Counted from the stretch's first letter, positions 9,501 to 19,127 are shown. The stretch: 64,000 bases of DNA from Zhongshania sp. R06B22 (GCF_040892595.1 NZ_JBFRYB010000001.1:3038001-3102000); one strand, 5' to 3'. The notes: a model not told the origin generated them from the sequence alone. Made by a program: numbers and translations.

Positions 9501-10523
9501 ATGAGCGCCAATACACCCTATCGATTAATGGGCCGACCGGAGTCGGGTTACTCGCTGAAAGTACGATCTGCGCTACGCTACAAAAATCTTCCCTTCGAGT
9601 GGATGGATCGTTTTAAACATCAGGCCCTATACCAGCAACACGCCAAGGTACCGCTAATTCCTCTCTTGTTGCTGCCCACTGGCAGTGCCATGCAAGATTC
9701 GACACCCATACTGGAAATGCTAGAAGAACAACATCCAGAGCGATCACTCCACCCGCCGGACCCCGCCCTGCGATTTCTGTCCGAATTACTAGAAGAGTAT
9801 GGCGATGAGTGGGTGAACAAACTGATGTTCCACTATCGCTGGGGCTATCCAGCTGACCAGAAACGACGGGGCACGTCACTGGGGCGCGGGGTTGTTGAGG
9901 GCAAAGGTTTTAAGCTGCTCGCGCCCATCATGACGCCAATTGCCGCGCGCTTCATTATTAAACGAATGGTGCCGCGAATGGCCTTTGCTGGTGCCAATGA
10001 AAACAATGCACCTATTCTGATTGCCTCATTTTCACAGCTGATCGATATGCTGGAAGCCCATCTCAAAACCCGCCCGTATCTATTTGGCGGCAGCCCGGCT
10101 TTCGCTGACTTTGGACTTTGGGGACAACTCTGGCAGGCCTGGACTGACGCCAGTTGCGAGACAATAATCGAGCAGCGCGCGCCCTCGGTTGTGGCATGGA
10201 TCAAACGTATGGAACACCCAAGTATTGAGGGTGAGTTCGAATCCCTTGATTCCTTGACTGCCACCCTAAAACCCATTTTTGAGCGCGAGGTCGGCCCGCA
10301 TTTTCTTGCCTGGAGCGTGGCCAATGCCAAAGCATATAAGGCCGGTGAAAAGCAGACCGAACTACATATGGATGATCAAAAATACTATCAAAAAACCTTC
10401 AAGTATCCGGCCAGCAGTCTCGACATCCTTAAAGAGAAATTTAAGGTCGCAGCGTCCAACCGTGGGCTCACTGATTTTCTCCAAGACACTCATTGTCTGG
10501 CCCACCTACAGGCACAGCCATGA
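9501..10523 (+). CDS. Large GST-fold protein with C-terminal extension (copy 1 of 4)
   Basis: A 340-residue protein whose first 240 residues read as a GST: PYRLMGRPESGYSLKVRSAL with Ser in the active-site region, then the helical domain with PYLFGGSPAFADFGLWGQL. It has DEWVNKLMFHYRWGY near residue 95, a segment repeated in the other large GST-like proteins here, and about 90 extra residues after the GST domain, ending around QKTFKYPASS. Its closest relative in the window is the protein at 23568-24611 (both have PPDPAL and DEWV-K-MFHYRW). AAGGA lies 12 bases before the ATG. It is followed by a DUF2855 gene on the same strand. Function unknown beyond the fold. Confidence 0.8.
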   Translation: MSANTPYRLMGRPESGYSLKVRSALRYKNLPFEWMDRFKHQALYQQHAKVPLIPLLLLPTGSAMQDSTPILEMLEEQHPERSLHPPDPALRFLSELLEEYGDEWVNKLMFHYRWGYPADQKRRGTSLGRGVVEGKGFKLLAPIMTPIAARFIIKRMVPRMAFAGANENNAPILIASFSQLIDMLEAHLKTRPYLFGGSPAFADFGLWGQLWQAWTDASCETIIEQRAPSVVAWIKRMEHPSIEGEFESLDSLTATLKPIFEREVGPHFLAWSVANAKAYKAGEKQTELHMDDQKYYQKTFKYPASSLDILKEKFKVAASNRGLTDFLQDTHCLAHLQAQP

Positions 10524-10629
10524 CTGCGTGAGCATTTCTTAGATGACGAACTTCAGGTGAATATTTTCAATCGATGAGATTCAGCCGAGCAAGTTCAAAT
10601 CCATAAATTAAAATAAGGACAACAAGGCA

Positions 10630-11730
10630 ATGACACAATGCACCGAGTTATGGGTTGATCGCGGCAACTATCGCAACACCAAAATAGTGAGCGAGGCCAG
10701 CCGCCCTTTAAAAGCTGGGGAGATTCTCGTCGCCATCGATAAGTTTGCCCTTACGGCCAACAATGTCAGTTATGCACTTTCGGGGGATATGATCGGCTAT
10801 TGGAAGTTCTACCCCGCCGCAGATAACTGGGGCAAGGTGCCGGTGTGGGGCTGTGCGAATGTGGTGACATCTGAGTGCCACGATATTGCAGTGGGTGAGC
10901 GTCTCTGGGGCTTCTTCCCTATGGCTAGCCATGCCATTCTCGAACCCGGGAAAATCAAAGCCGAGTATTTTAGAGACGTTGCCGCGCATCGCGTCGATCT
11001 GCCTGGCCCAAGTCTTTACAGCTCCTACCGGCGGACACAGGCAGAACCTGACTTTGTACAGCAATTTGAAAATCAGCGCTGTCTGCTATTCCCCCTATTC
11101 GCCACCTCTTTCATCATCTACGACTACCTGATTGATAATGATTTCTTTGGCGCGCAGCAAGTGGTAATAGGGTCAGCATCATCCAAAACCGGATTCGGGT
11201 TGGCCATGATGTTACACAACGACTCGGCGGTGTCACAGGCCGTCATTGGCGTCACCTCAGCTCGTAATAAAGCATTTGTCGACTCCTTAGCCTGCTGCGA
11301 CCAAATCATTCTGTATGGCGAAGAGCCGCAGATAGACAACACCCTAGCCACCGCCTACGTGGATATGTCTGGCGATACGAAACTGACCACCGCACTTCAC
11401 CACCATCTGGGCGCCAATATGGTTGAAAGCTGCATGGTCGGTGCTAGTCACTGGGAAAGTAGTGGCGACGTCGGCGAATTGCCTGGTGCCAAACCCAGCT
11501 TCTTCTTTGCGCCCAGCCAGATTGCCAAGCGAGATCAAGAGTGGGGCCACGGCGTGGCCATGACAAAAGCTATGGAAGCCAGCTTTAAGGTCGCCTTAAA
11601 GGTCAAAGATGTCGTAGAGGTCGAGTGGATTAACGGCGCCGAGGCAGTGAATACGGCATGGCAGGATCTGCTTGATAACAAAGTGTCGGGCAGCACCGGC
11701 ATTATGGCGTCAATGCTTGCTGGTAGCTAA
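10630..11730 (+). CDS. DUF2855 family protein
   Basis: A 366-residue member of the DUF2855 family, which resembles medium-chain dehydrogenase/reductases. The N-terminus (LKAGEILVAIDKFALTANNV) matches the family pattern, and a Rossmann-like stretch (QQVVIGSASSKTGFGLAMML) lies near residue 177. No zinc-ligand set of classical MDR alcohol dehydrogenases is apparent. No enzymatic activity is established for the family. It is 106 bp after the large GST-like gene, probably in the same transcript, with AAGGA before its ATG, and ends just before a 30-bp palindrome. Confidence 0.8.
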   Translation: MTQCTELWVDRGNYRNTKIVSEASRPLKAGEILVAIDKFALTANNVSYALSGDMIGYWKFYPAADNWGKVPVWGCANVVTSECHDIAVGERLWGFFPMASHAILEPGKIKAEYFRDVAAHRVDLPGPSLYSSYRRTQAEPDFVQQFENQRCLLFPLFATSFIIYDYLIDNDFFGAQQVVIGSASSKTGFGLAMMLHNDSAVSQAVIGVTSARNKAFVDSLACCDQIILYGEEPQIDNTLATAYVDMSGDTKLTTALHHHLGANMVESCMVGASHWESSGDVGELPGAKPSFFFAPSQIAKRDQEWGHGVAMTKAMEASFKVALKVKDVVEVEWINGAEAVNTAWQDLLDNKVSGSTGIMASMLAGS

Positions 11731-11740
11731 GGCCTTGCGA

Positions 11741-11770
11741 TGCGGCTGCTAACAATTGTTAGCAGCCGCA
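11741..11770. terminator. Perfect 30-bp palindrome between convergent genes
   Basis: The half-site TGCGGCTGCTAACAA is followed directly by its exact reverse complement, giving a 15-bp perfect stem. It lies 10 bp after the DUF2855 stop and 9 bp before the alkyl-sulfatase stop, so it is well placed as a bidirectional terminator. Neither flank has a T-run, so Rho-independent termination is uncertain. Confidence 0.65.
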
Positions 11771-11779
11771 CTCAGACAC

Positions 11780-13780
11780 TTAGGGCGTGACGATAGAAAA
11801 TACGCCTTTAAGTTTGTCCTGTAGCGCAAAAAATCGGGCCAGATCTATTTTACTGCCGTCGATAGACAACTCATCAGAAAATAGCAGATCTTTCATGTCC
11901 CCCTGCCCTAGAGCAAGATCCAAAAACAAATCATGACTTATATTGAGCGTTGCGTTTGCATCGGGATCTGCTTCTGCCTGACGATGATGCAAAACCGAAT
12001 TCTTCAGTGTTAAGACGTGAGTTTCGCCTAGATCGGTAAATACGAAGTTAATCGTCATTTCCATACCGTCGGCTTTAGGGCCATTCAATTGCGCCGCCAT
12101 GACATTAAAGAAATTTGAGCGCGGCGAGTGCACTACCATGTCTTTAGCCACACTCAGGTCCTGAGTCTTACCCGTTTTACCATGGCGAAGTTCGTGAGCA
12201 CCAGTAAGGTAGACATCGCGCCAGGGACCCGATTCGGCTTGATACCCCAATTGATCATAATTACGCGCCAGCAAGGCTTTGGCCTCTTTGTTCTCTGGCT
12301 CGGCAAATACCAGATGATTAAGCAGCGTTGCAACCCAGCGGTAATCGCCCTCAGCAAACGCTTGCCGGGCAATATTTAAGACCTTATCTGCACCGCCCAT
12401 AGAGGCAATATATCTGCGCCCAATATCCTCGGGTGGCAATGGATTAAGGTTGGCAGGATTACCGTCGTACCAACCGAAATAGCCTTGATAGACCGCGCGC
12501 GAATTGTGGGAAGTGGTGCCATAGTAGCCACGGTTTGAAAAACTTTTCTGCAGCGCAGAGGGCAACTCCAACTGCTCAGCGATTTCTATCGGCGTGTAGC
12601 CCTTATAAGCCATGCGCAGGGTTTGATCGTGAATATATTTATAGGTGTCACTTTGGACTTCTAAAAACTCAGCGATGCGCGCTTGCCCCCAGATCGGCCA
12701 ATGGTGGCTGCCAAAATAGACATCAGCCTCTCCAAAGATTTCTGCTGCCTCGTCAATAAAACTGCTCCAGGCCAATGCGTCACGAACTTTAGCGCCGCGT
12801 AAGGTATAGAGGTTGTGCATATTTCGCGAAACTAATTCCGCCCCGCAAAATGCTTTTTTCTCCGGCAAATAAAAGGTGAACTCGGCTGGGGCCTCTGAGC
12901 CAGAAACATTTTGGAAGACAAAAGAAACACCATCGATAAGTAGGTTTTGACCAGTGTGATCGACTAGATCGGTGGGCGTTAAAATACCCACCGTGCCAAT
13001 ACCTGGCTCTTTGCCCAAGCCACTATCAACATGACCTCGCGGCGTTCTCGGCAGTGGCATACCGTACATATACTCTGCACGGCGATTCATGGTCGGCCCT
13101 GCTAAAACATTCTCACTTATCGATTCATCCATGAATCCCGCCGGAGCGATTACCCGAATATCAGCGGCCTTGGTTTGGGCTGCCGACAGCGCCCCTAAGG
13201 CACCCCCAAAATGATCGATATGACTGTGAGTAAACAGTATGGCTGAGATTGCACTATCACCAAGATGCTGGCGGGCAAACTCCACCGCCCGCGCAGCTGT
13301 CTCAGCCGTCGTCAAAGGATCGACCACAATCCAGCCACTCGAACCTTGAATGATGGTCATATTGGCGAGGTCAAACCCCCGCAGCTGATAAACACCGTCG
13401 GTGACTTTAAACAGTCCGTGGATATTATTGAGCTTGGCCTGTCGCCACAGGCTGGGATTGACACTGTCGGGAGCCTCACCGCTAATAAAGTTGTAGGCCG
13501 GCTGATCCCATATAATCTTATCCCCTTTACCGCGAACCGTGAGTGAATCGTCACTGGCAATTAGGCCTCGCTGGGCCTCAATAAAATCCTGCTCATCGGC
13601 AAAAGGCAGTTCTTGCAATACTTGGCGATTGATATCGGCGGTGTATGTCGTGGCTGGTGTACTGCCATTTTCATCGGCATCTGCAGCCCGTTCTAGCGGC
13701 GCATCACTGCCACTGCAGGCACCAAGCAAAGTCATTCCGGCGCACAGCCCCATCGCAGCCAACAGTGTGATCTTATTCAT
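11780..13780 (-). CDS. Alkyl sulfatase, SdsA1/BDS1 type, lipoprotein
   Basis: A 666-residue zinc metallo-beta-lactamase-fold enzyme that hydrolyses primary or secondary alkyl sulfates to alcohol and sulfate. The N-terminus is a lipoprotein signal with lipobox LLGAC (Cys22), so it is probably outer-membrane or periplasm anchored. The binuclear-metal motif THSHIDH is at residues 184-190, with further ligand regions FCGAEL and YFGSHHWP. The C-terminal 120 residues match the SCP2-like alkyl sulfatase domain that binds the hydrophobic chain. GGGGAA precedes the ATG. It uses a mechanism unrelated to the three formylglycine sulfatases in this window. Alkyl chain specificity is not predictable. Confidence 0.92.
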   Translation of the reverse strand: MNKITLLAAMGLCAGMTLLGACSGSDAPLERAADADENGSTPATTYTADINRQVLQELPFADEQDFIEAQRGLIASDDSLTVRGKGDKIIWDQPAYNFISGEAPDSVNPSLWRQAKLNNIHGLFKVTDGVYQLRGFDLANMTIIQGSSGWIVVDPLTTAETAARAVEFARQHLGDSAISAILFTHSHIDHFGGALGALSAAQTKAADIRVIAPAGFMDESISENVLAGPTMNRRAEYMYGMPLPRTPRGHVDSGLGKEPGIGTVGILTPTDLVDHTGQNLLIDGVSFVFQNVSGSEAPAEFTFYLPEKKAFCGAELVSRNMHNLYTLRGAKVRDALAWSSFIDEAAEIFGEADVYFGSHHWPIWGQARIAEFLEVQSDTYKYIHDQTLRMAYKGYTPIEIAEQLELPSALQKSFSNRGYYGTTSHNSRAVYQGYFGWYDGNPANLNPLPPEDIGRRYIASMGGADKVLNIARQAFAEGDYRWVATLLNHLVFAEPENKEAKALLARNYDQLGYQAESGPWRDVYLTGAHELRHGKTGKTQDLSVAKDMVVHSPRSNFFNVMAAQLNGPKADGMEMTINFVFTDLGETHVLTLKNSVLHHRQAEADPDANATLNISHDLFLDLALGQGDMKDLLFSDELSIDGSKIDLARFFALQDKLKGVFSIVTP

Positions 13781-14140
13781 AGCCTATTCCCCATCGCCAA
13801 ATTATTATTTGTAAATAACCTTAGAGACTGTACACCCGCAAAGCAAGCTCAAGAGCAAGCCAGTCATCGCATTAATACTAGGCTAATGCATAAACCTTAC
13901 CCCCGCTACACCAGAGACACAAAATGATTGTGGCTTAGTAAAGATTAAGAACTTCAGGAGGAATCGACTGCCAGTGCGCGGGTGATAGAGCGACTCATAG
14001 ACGCTAAATTCGATAGCAGGCAATGAGGCGTTTTTGTCTAACATTATTATTATACTGGCCATGCGATGCTTGGCAGCATCGCATGGCATAACTTGGGGCG
14101 ACGCAAGGTCAAAGCTGTTACACCACCCCCATCGCTGGTT
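13781..14140. other. 360-bp intergenic region with one hairpin
   Basis: Holds the promoter side of the alkyl sulfatase and the 3' flank of the Old Yellow Enzyme gene (both minus). The only clear element is the hairpin at 14058-14087, listed separately. No gene seen. Confidence 0.4.
14058..14087 (-). terminator. Hairpin downstream of the OYE gene
   Basis: A perfect 13-bp stem (14058-14070 with 14075-14087) closes a 4-base loop, 53 bp after the OYE stop. On the minus strand the stem is followed by CAGTATAATAATAAT, which is AT-rich but has no continuous T-run. Likely transcript end. Confidence 0.65.
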
Positions 14141-15370
14141 CTAACTTGCGCGCAATCGTCGGGTTTTTCTCATACCGGTGAACGTTTCCCAAACACTAAT
14201 AAGAAACACTTTCAGTGCCGCTTCATTGGGGCGTGGGGCTTTACCACTTCCAATTCTGTGCAGCTGGCGCGTATACCAAGTGACCTCCATAATAGCCATC
14301 TTGTCCACCAAGGGAATGCCGGTTTTGATTGGCTTTACGGTTTGACGGGGATTATCACCAGCGAGCAAGCGCCGTGACACATCAGGTTCAATGGCGAGTA
14401 TCCGCGCGATTCCACAAATATCTAGCGACCCAGATGCCAGCGCTTCATTCATACCAGCGGCACTTCTAAAGCCACCCGTCACCATCAAGGGTGTTTCAGG
14501 AATGCGTTTACGGACTTTATCGGCAAAATCTAAGAAGTAGGCTTCACGCTTGCGAGTAGACTCACGCACGCCAGTCATTGCTGGCGCCTCATATGTGCCA
14601 CCAGAAATTTCAATCAAGTTAATTCCAGCATCGGTGAGAGCCGACATCACCTCTAAAGATTCTTCTTCGGTGAAGCCGCCGCGCTGAAAATCTGCGGAAT
14701 TAAGTTTAATACCAATAGGAAAGTCAGGCGCAGTCGCGGCGCGCATCGCCTTCAATATCTCCAACACAAAGCGTCGGCGATTCTCGGTACTGCCACCCCA
14801 TTGATCGGTGCGTTGATTAGTATGCGGAGAGAGGAACTGACTAACCAAATAGCCATGGGCACCATGAATTTGCACGCCGCTAAAACCAGCTTCACGACAA
14901 ATTCCCGCAGCCTTGGCGAAACGGGCAATAATATCTTCAATTTCTTCCGCGGTCAGTTCACGCGGCGTTTCAAAAAACGCCTGCATAGACTTATTAAACT
15001 CAACAGCTGACGGCCCTACTGATTCTTTATTCAAGCCTTTGGGACACTGCCGACCGGGGTGGTTTAATTGCACCCAAATTTCGGCGCCATTTTCTTTACC
15101 CGCTGCCGCCCAAGCTTTCAGCGTATCCATATCACGGTCATCTTCTATCACCACATTACCTGGCTCGCCTAGCGCGCGACGATCAACCATTATATTTCCG
15201 GTAAACAGTAAAGCCGTGCCACCCGCACCCCAGGTTCGATAAAGCTGCACCAGTTTATCGGTAGCGCGATTATCCATTGTACCTAAGGCTTCGCTCATCG
15301 CTGATTTAGCTATGCGGTTAATGAGTGTGCTTCCGCCGGGAAGGGTAAATGCGTCGTTTAAAGTGGCCAT
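14141..15370 (-). CDS. NADH:flavin oxidoreductase / Old Yellow Enzyme family
   Basis: A 409-residue FMN-dependent ene-reductase of the OYE family. The TIM-barrel shows WVQLNHPGRQ near residue 100, the substrate-binding GVQIHGAHGYLVSQFLSPHTN, the NQRTDQWGGSTENRRRF signature and ISGGTYE, followed by TGGFR and a SGSLDICGIAR phosphate-binding end. There is no C-terminal 4Fe-4S/NAD domain, so it is the short OYE type that reduces activated C=C bonds. GGAG lies 6 bases before the ATG. It precedes a large gap and is 173 bp downstream of a large GST-like gene on the same strand. Physiological substrate unknown. Confidence 0.9.
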   Translation of the reverse strand: MATLNDAFTLPGGSTLINRIAKSAMSEALGTMDNRATDKLVQLYRTWGAGGTALLFTGNIMVDRRALGEPGNVVIEDDRDMDTLKAWAAAGKENGAEIWVQLNHPGRQCPKGLNKESVGPSAVEFNKSMQAFFETPRELTAEEIEDIIARFAKAAGICREAGFSGVQIHGAHGYLVSQFLSPHTNQRTDQWGGSTENRRRFVLEILKAMRAATAPDFPIGIKLNSADFQRGGFTEEESLEVMSALTDAGINLIEISGGTYEAPAMTGVRESTRKREAYFLDFADKVRKRIPETPLMVTGGFRSAAGMNEALASGSLDICGIARILAIEPDVSRRLLAGDNPRQTVKPIKTGIPLVDKMAIMEVTWYTRQLHRIGSGKAPRPNEAALKVFLISVWETFTGMRKTRRLRAS

Positions 15371-15542
15371 GGGTACTCCGTACTTGAAAAATTAAATCGG
15401 GGAATATCCCCTGAAAAATGCCAGAAAATGGCAGCTGTGAAGGCGCTGTGAATGAAGACGCAAATAATAACTAAGTAAGCAATGACCAGCAGACGATCGA
15501 TTTCCAATCATAATCGACCGTGAACTCTTCTTCAAACTGCAT

Positions 15543-16652
15543 TTACGCTAAGGCAGCCACCAAGCCATGGCGTTTGAGTTCACACCCAAAATCCACGGTC
15601 AAAAAGTCCGCCTGTCCCAATTTCGACAGCCATGCATTCAAGCACTCTTTATCTGCTTGGGAATATTGCGCCACTATTTTTTGGGTGCGCTGCATGCGCC
15701 ATAAAGAGTAGCTAAAGGAGGCCCGCTTATACTGGGCATCCATCATCTTAAGTTCAACAAGCCCGGTACTACGAGGCAGTTTATCACCTGATCTAAGTTG
15801 TTTAGCCGCTATAATCCCCTTAAGGTCTTGAACGGTTTTGTCCATAAAGGGCATATATTCAGTGAAGATAATTTTAATCACTGGTATCAATGTTTGCGGT
15901 ATTTCATCATGCTCTAATAGCTCGCCCGATGCCTTATCTCCACGAGCCATTTTTTCCACCCATTTTTGCAAATTAGGCCGTCGGTCCAACCATTCACGTT
16001 TAGGCCATGGGTCACGGTTTAAGTGGCCAAACATAGGTCCCAACAAGCCAAAATCTGCAACTGTCGGCCGCTCACCCAATAGATAGCCATGCTCGCCAAA
16101 GTGTATCTCAAACAAATCTAATAGGTTCTTCGTCCAGGCCTCCAGCAGAGCAAGCTGCTCTGGCACCACCCCCGTGCTAGGGAGATGCCGCGCCATGTTT
16201 TGTAAAAAAGCTTTATCTGTGACTTTATTTCGTATTACGCGCGGCGCAAACGGCAATAAGCTTTTACCGCCTTCTTCACGAAGAAGATTTTCATAATTTT
16301 CTGAGTACGACCAGCGACTGTGCAAGGCCACTGGTATCCAGGCATCGTCCACCCAATTTTGAAACAGCTCAGCTACAAAGTTCTGCACTGGCCCCTCAGC
16401 CAGCACTGGAGGCTGTGGATGACGTTCTTCCAACTCCGCCATAATCAGTGGTGTATCACAAAGCCACTCACCCTGTTTGGTTTCTAGCGCTGGCATGGCT
16501 TGCCGGCCCGTATGTTTAGGGAGAGTCACCAACATATCAATCATATTGATATTTTTTTCGACGTAATCCACACCCTTATAGTTTAAATAACCGCGTATTT
16601 TTCCTGCAAAATATGAGGCCTGCCATCCGTAGTATTTGTATTGGCTCTTCAT
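15543..16652 (-). CDS. Large GST-fold protein with C-terminal extension (copy 2 of 4)
   Basis: A 369-residue GST-fold protein, close to the one at 48698-49801: both begin with a YxWQ-S(Y/M)xxGK(I/V)R segment in place of a Ser/Cys active site, continue with YLNYKG/YMNYKG, and carry an HSRWSY/HYRWSY motif near residue 115. The GST C-domain motif GYLLGERPTVADFGLLGPM is intact. About 110 residues follow, with RASFSYSLWRMQRTQ near residue 310. The usual catalytic residue at the N-terminus of helix 1 is not obvious, so glutathione chemistry is uncertain. AAGGT lies 9 bases before the ATG. It precedes the OYE gene on the same strand. Confidence 0.78.
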   Translation of the reverse strand: MKSQYKYYGWQASYFAGKIRGYLNYKGVDYVEKNINMIDMLVTLPKHTGRQAMPALETKQGEWLCDTPLIMAELEERHPQPPVLAEGPVQNFVAELFQNWVDDAWIPVALHSRWSYSENYENLLREEGGKSLLPFAPRVIRNKVTDKAFLQNMARHLPSTGVVPEQLALLEAWTKNLLDLFEIHFGEHGYLLGERPTVADFGLLGPMFGHLNRDPWPKREWLDRRPNLQKWVEKMARGDKASGELLEHDEIPQTLIPVIKIIFTEYMPFMDKTVQDLKGIIAAKQLRSGDKLPRSTGLVELKMMDAQYKRASFSYSLWRMQRTQKIVAQYSQADKECLNAWLSKLGQADFLTVDFGCELKRHGLVAALA

Positions 16653-16891
16653 AATCTTTTACCTTATAAGAATTTCAAGACGGCCGTCGATCGCTCTATC
16701 GGCAAGCCTTGATAGTGATTTCCAAGACTCGCCGCCATCCGAGCTAGAGGGATATCCGGTATCGCGATCGGTAATAAGTAAATATGACGTGGAGCTGGCA
16801 GCGCCACGCTTTGTCCGCAGCGCCCATACAGCCCATGTCATCTGAGCGTGATTCTGCGCCCAGCTCCTGCGTGCTTATTTTTATCTACGCT

Positions 16892-18694
16892 TCAGCGGCT
16901 GCGATGATGTTTGGCAATCACAATAAAAACCACAGCAATAACGATCATAAACAAGCCCAGCAGTAGCTGAGCTCGAAAGCGGTCGTGTAGACCGTTCAGA
17001 ACAACCTGATGCTGATGGTTATAGCCCTTTGGTGGATCGAGGACGCCGTTGTCTAATTTGTATTGTTCATACAGCGTTAACATGGCTTGAAAGCGCCCGG
17101 ACTGCTCAGCACTGAGATCTCGGGTCTCACCGGGGTCGGCCACTATATTGAACAAACGCCAGGTATTGTCACCAACCGGCGCGCGGTTATAAACCAGCTT
17201 GTAGTCGCCCTGAAACAACACACCATGGCCGGCCAGCTCGTAGCCGACGTAGTCACTATCTGAGTAAATCCGATCTAGCTCAGCGGTCGCCAAGGGCAGC
17301 AGGTTCTTGCCCATTATTTGTTCCACCGGTTTACCCGCATAACGAGCGTCGGGGGCAGAAACGCCAGTCAAAGCAAGAATGGTCGGGGTAATATCAGCCA
17401 CATAGGCAAAGGCATTGGAGAGATTCTGCTGCACCGCCAAGGGTTTGCCCGCCATAATCATGGGCACTCGCAAACCGCCCTCGCCCACATAAAATTTGTA
17501 ATATGCCAGCGGCGAGGCACTGGCACTGGCAAAGCTCGGCCCAAGATTAACGTAGCTTCCCTTCAAACCTAGGGTGTCGTAATCCGCCGTATAATCCTGA
17601 CGTGCCAACATCATCCCGGTTCTTACATTATTGAGTACCGCTGGCCCACTGGGCTCGCTGCCGTTATCGGAAGTGAAGATAAAAACCGTGTTATCAAACT
17701 CACCAATGTCTTTAAGATAGGTGACGAGCCGCCCGATATGAAAATCCATTGCCTCGACCATACCCGCGTAAACGGCCATGCGCTTGGCCTCAAAGCGTTT
17801 ATCTTCTTCCGACAAGGCATCCCAGTCTCTGCTGGTATCCATGTCTACTGCCGCCACATCAGACGGGACAATACCTAAGTCGATAGCGCGCTGCCGACGA
17901 GCTTCCCGCAACGCCGTCCAGCCATTTAGATACACGCCTTCGTAGCGGTCAGTGAATTCCTGTGGCGCTTGCACCGGCATATGCACTGCCATAAAAGGCA
18001 GGTAGGCAAAGAAAGGTTGCTCGGATTGCGGTCTATCGGATTCGATAAAGCCAATCATTTTATCAACCAGAAACTCCGAAGAATAAAAATCATCGGGCAA
18101 ATCTATAGGCTCACCATCGGCATACCAGTTGGCCTTTTCATAGATTGGTAAATACGGTTTTTGCTCCCAATTATCCGCGCCAGAATCTCCCATGGCGACG
18201 GTTCGCTGAAAGCCGCGGCGACTCGGGAGCTTGTCTTGGGTCTGACCAAGATGCCACTTACCCGCCATATAGGTGCGGTAGCCCGCCCCTTCCAACAATG
18301 TTGCTACCGTAACCACATTGTCACCCAAGACACCTTGATAGGCCGGGTGATGACGTTGCTGTGGCGGGGTCATTTCTGGAATATTGGCAACCCCAGCGCG
18401 ATGATTATCAACCCCCGTCAACAACATCGCCCGCGCCGGCGCACAGTTTGCCGCCGTGTGATAGTTGGTGAAGCGTATGCCTTCATTCGCCAAGGCATCG
18501 AGTGACGGCGTATTGATTTCACTCCCGTAGGAAGCGAGGTCAGTAAAGCCCAAATCATCCGCCAGTATCAACACAATATTTGGACGCTTTGGCTGGGGCT
18601 TCGCCTTTGGCACCGCCTCCGCAGCAAGCACCGAGGTCGCGGAAAGCGCACATAGTAAGCCAGCACAAAAACTCATAATAGAATAACTTTTCAT
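16892..18694 (-). CDS. Arylsulfatase-family sulfatase, signal peptide plus C-terminal membrane helix
   Basis: A 600-residue sulfatase. I start it at ATG 18694 because residues 1-25 from there form a clean signal peptide (cleavage after VLA) and the ATG overlaps the preceding stop as ATGA; the frame is open for 57 codons further up, but those read as the neighbouring gene's shadow. Metal-binding ILADDLG (Asp46, Asp47) precedes the nucleophile motif CAPAR (Cys84-Arg88), then GKWHLG and TSDNGSEP. The last 25 residues are a hydrophobic helix followed by basic residues, anchoring it to the inner membrane. CxPAR fits the formylglycine rule. It is last in a DJ-1/DUF4345/sulfatase operon. Substrate unknown. 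Confidence 0.9.
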   Translation of the reverse strand: MKSYSIMSFCAGLLCALSATSVLAAEAVPKAKPQPKRPNIVLILADDLGFTDLASYGSEINTPSLDALANEGIRFTNYHTAANCAPARAMLLTGVDNHRAGVANIPEMTPPQQRHHPAYQGVLGDNVVTVATLLEGAGYRTYMAGKWHLGQTQDKLPSRRGFQRTVAMGDSGADNWEQKPYLPIYEKANWYADGEPIDLPDDFYSSEFLVDKMIGFIESDRPQSEQPFFAYLPFMAVHMPVQAPQEFTDRYEGVYLNGWTALREARRQRAIDLGIVPSDVAAVDMDTSRDWDALSEEDKRFEAKRMAVYAGMVEAMDFHIGRLVTYLKDIGEFDNTVFIFTSDNGSEPSGPAVLNNVRTGMMLARQDYTADYDTLGLKGSYVNLGPSFASASASPLAYYKFYVGEGGLRVPMIMAGKPLAVQQNLSNAFAYVADITPTILALTGVSAPDARYAGKPVEQIMGKNLLPLATAELDRIYSDSDYVGYELAGHGVLFQGDYKLVYNRAPVGDNTWRLFNIVADPGETRDLSAEQSGRFQAMLTLYEQYKLDNGVLDPPKGYNHQHQVVLNGLHDRFRAQLLLGLFMIVIAVVFIVIAKHHRSR

Positions 18695-19080
18695 GGCTTG
18701 CTGACCACCGACTCCTTTAGCACCCGGGCCGCTATCAGCAGTATCACACTGAAGATAATTTCCGGCGCGATGATTTGCAGTGGCAAAGCGGCATCGTGGA
18801 TTAGCCAGGCGATCATGCGCCCAAATGCAGTAAGGCCTAAGAGCAGTATGGCTGGGTAATACCATTGTGAATTGCGGGTGCTAAGGGCAATCAGCACGCA
18901 AAGACCCAAGGTAATAAAAAATGCGGATAAATCGCCAATCTGGGTACTTCGTCCGACGCCGTCCAGCAAAGGCATACCCAGCTCCGCGGCAATACCTGCC
19001 GGTGCAAGCAGCCAACGCAGCCCCATGCTCAAAAATAGCAGGCCGATAAATCCAACAATAAGTCTCAATACTTTTTTCAT
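18691..19080 (-). CDS. Small integral membrane protein, DUF4345-like
   Basis: A 129-residue protein with four predicted membrane helices (about residues 5-25, 47-66, 72-92, 100-122). Length and the pattern GLRWLLAPAGIAAELGMPLL followed by GDLSAFFI fit the DUF4345 group, of unknown function. AGGGA lies before the ATG. Its stop overlaps the sulfatase start (ATGA at 18691-18694), so the two are probably translationally coupled, and it follows the DJ-1 gene by 47 bp. Confidence 0.75.
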   Translation of the reverse strand: MKKVLRLIVGFIGLLFLSMGLRWLLAPAGIAAELGMPLLDGVGRSTQIGDLSAFFITLGLCVLIALSTRNSQWYYPAILLLGLTAFGRMIAWLIHDAALPLQIIAPEIIFSVILLIAARVLKESVVSKP

Positions 19081-19127
19081 TCTTTTTCCCTGTGCCTGTA
19101 TGCAAAAGCGTTACTGTTCGGCGAACA

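Noticed and set aside
10235..10244. GTTCGAATCC, identical to a tRNA T-arm core
   Set aside because: It lies inside the GST-like coding frame and no cloverleaf can be drawn around it.
16659..16841. 60-codon minus-strand frame before the GST-like gene
   Set aside because: Sits in the gap with no support beyond being open.
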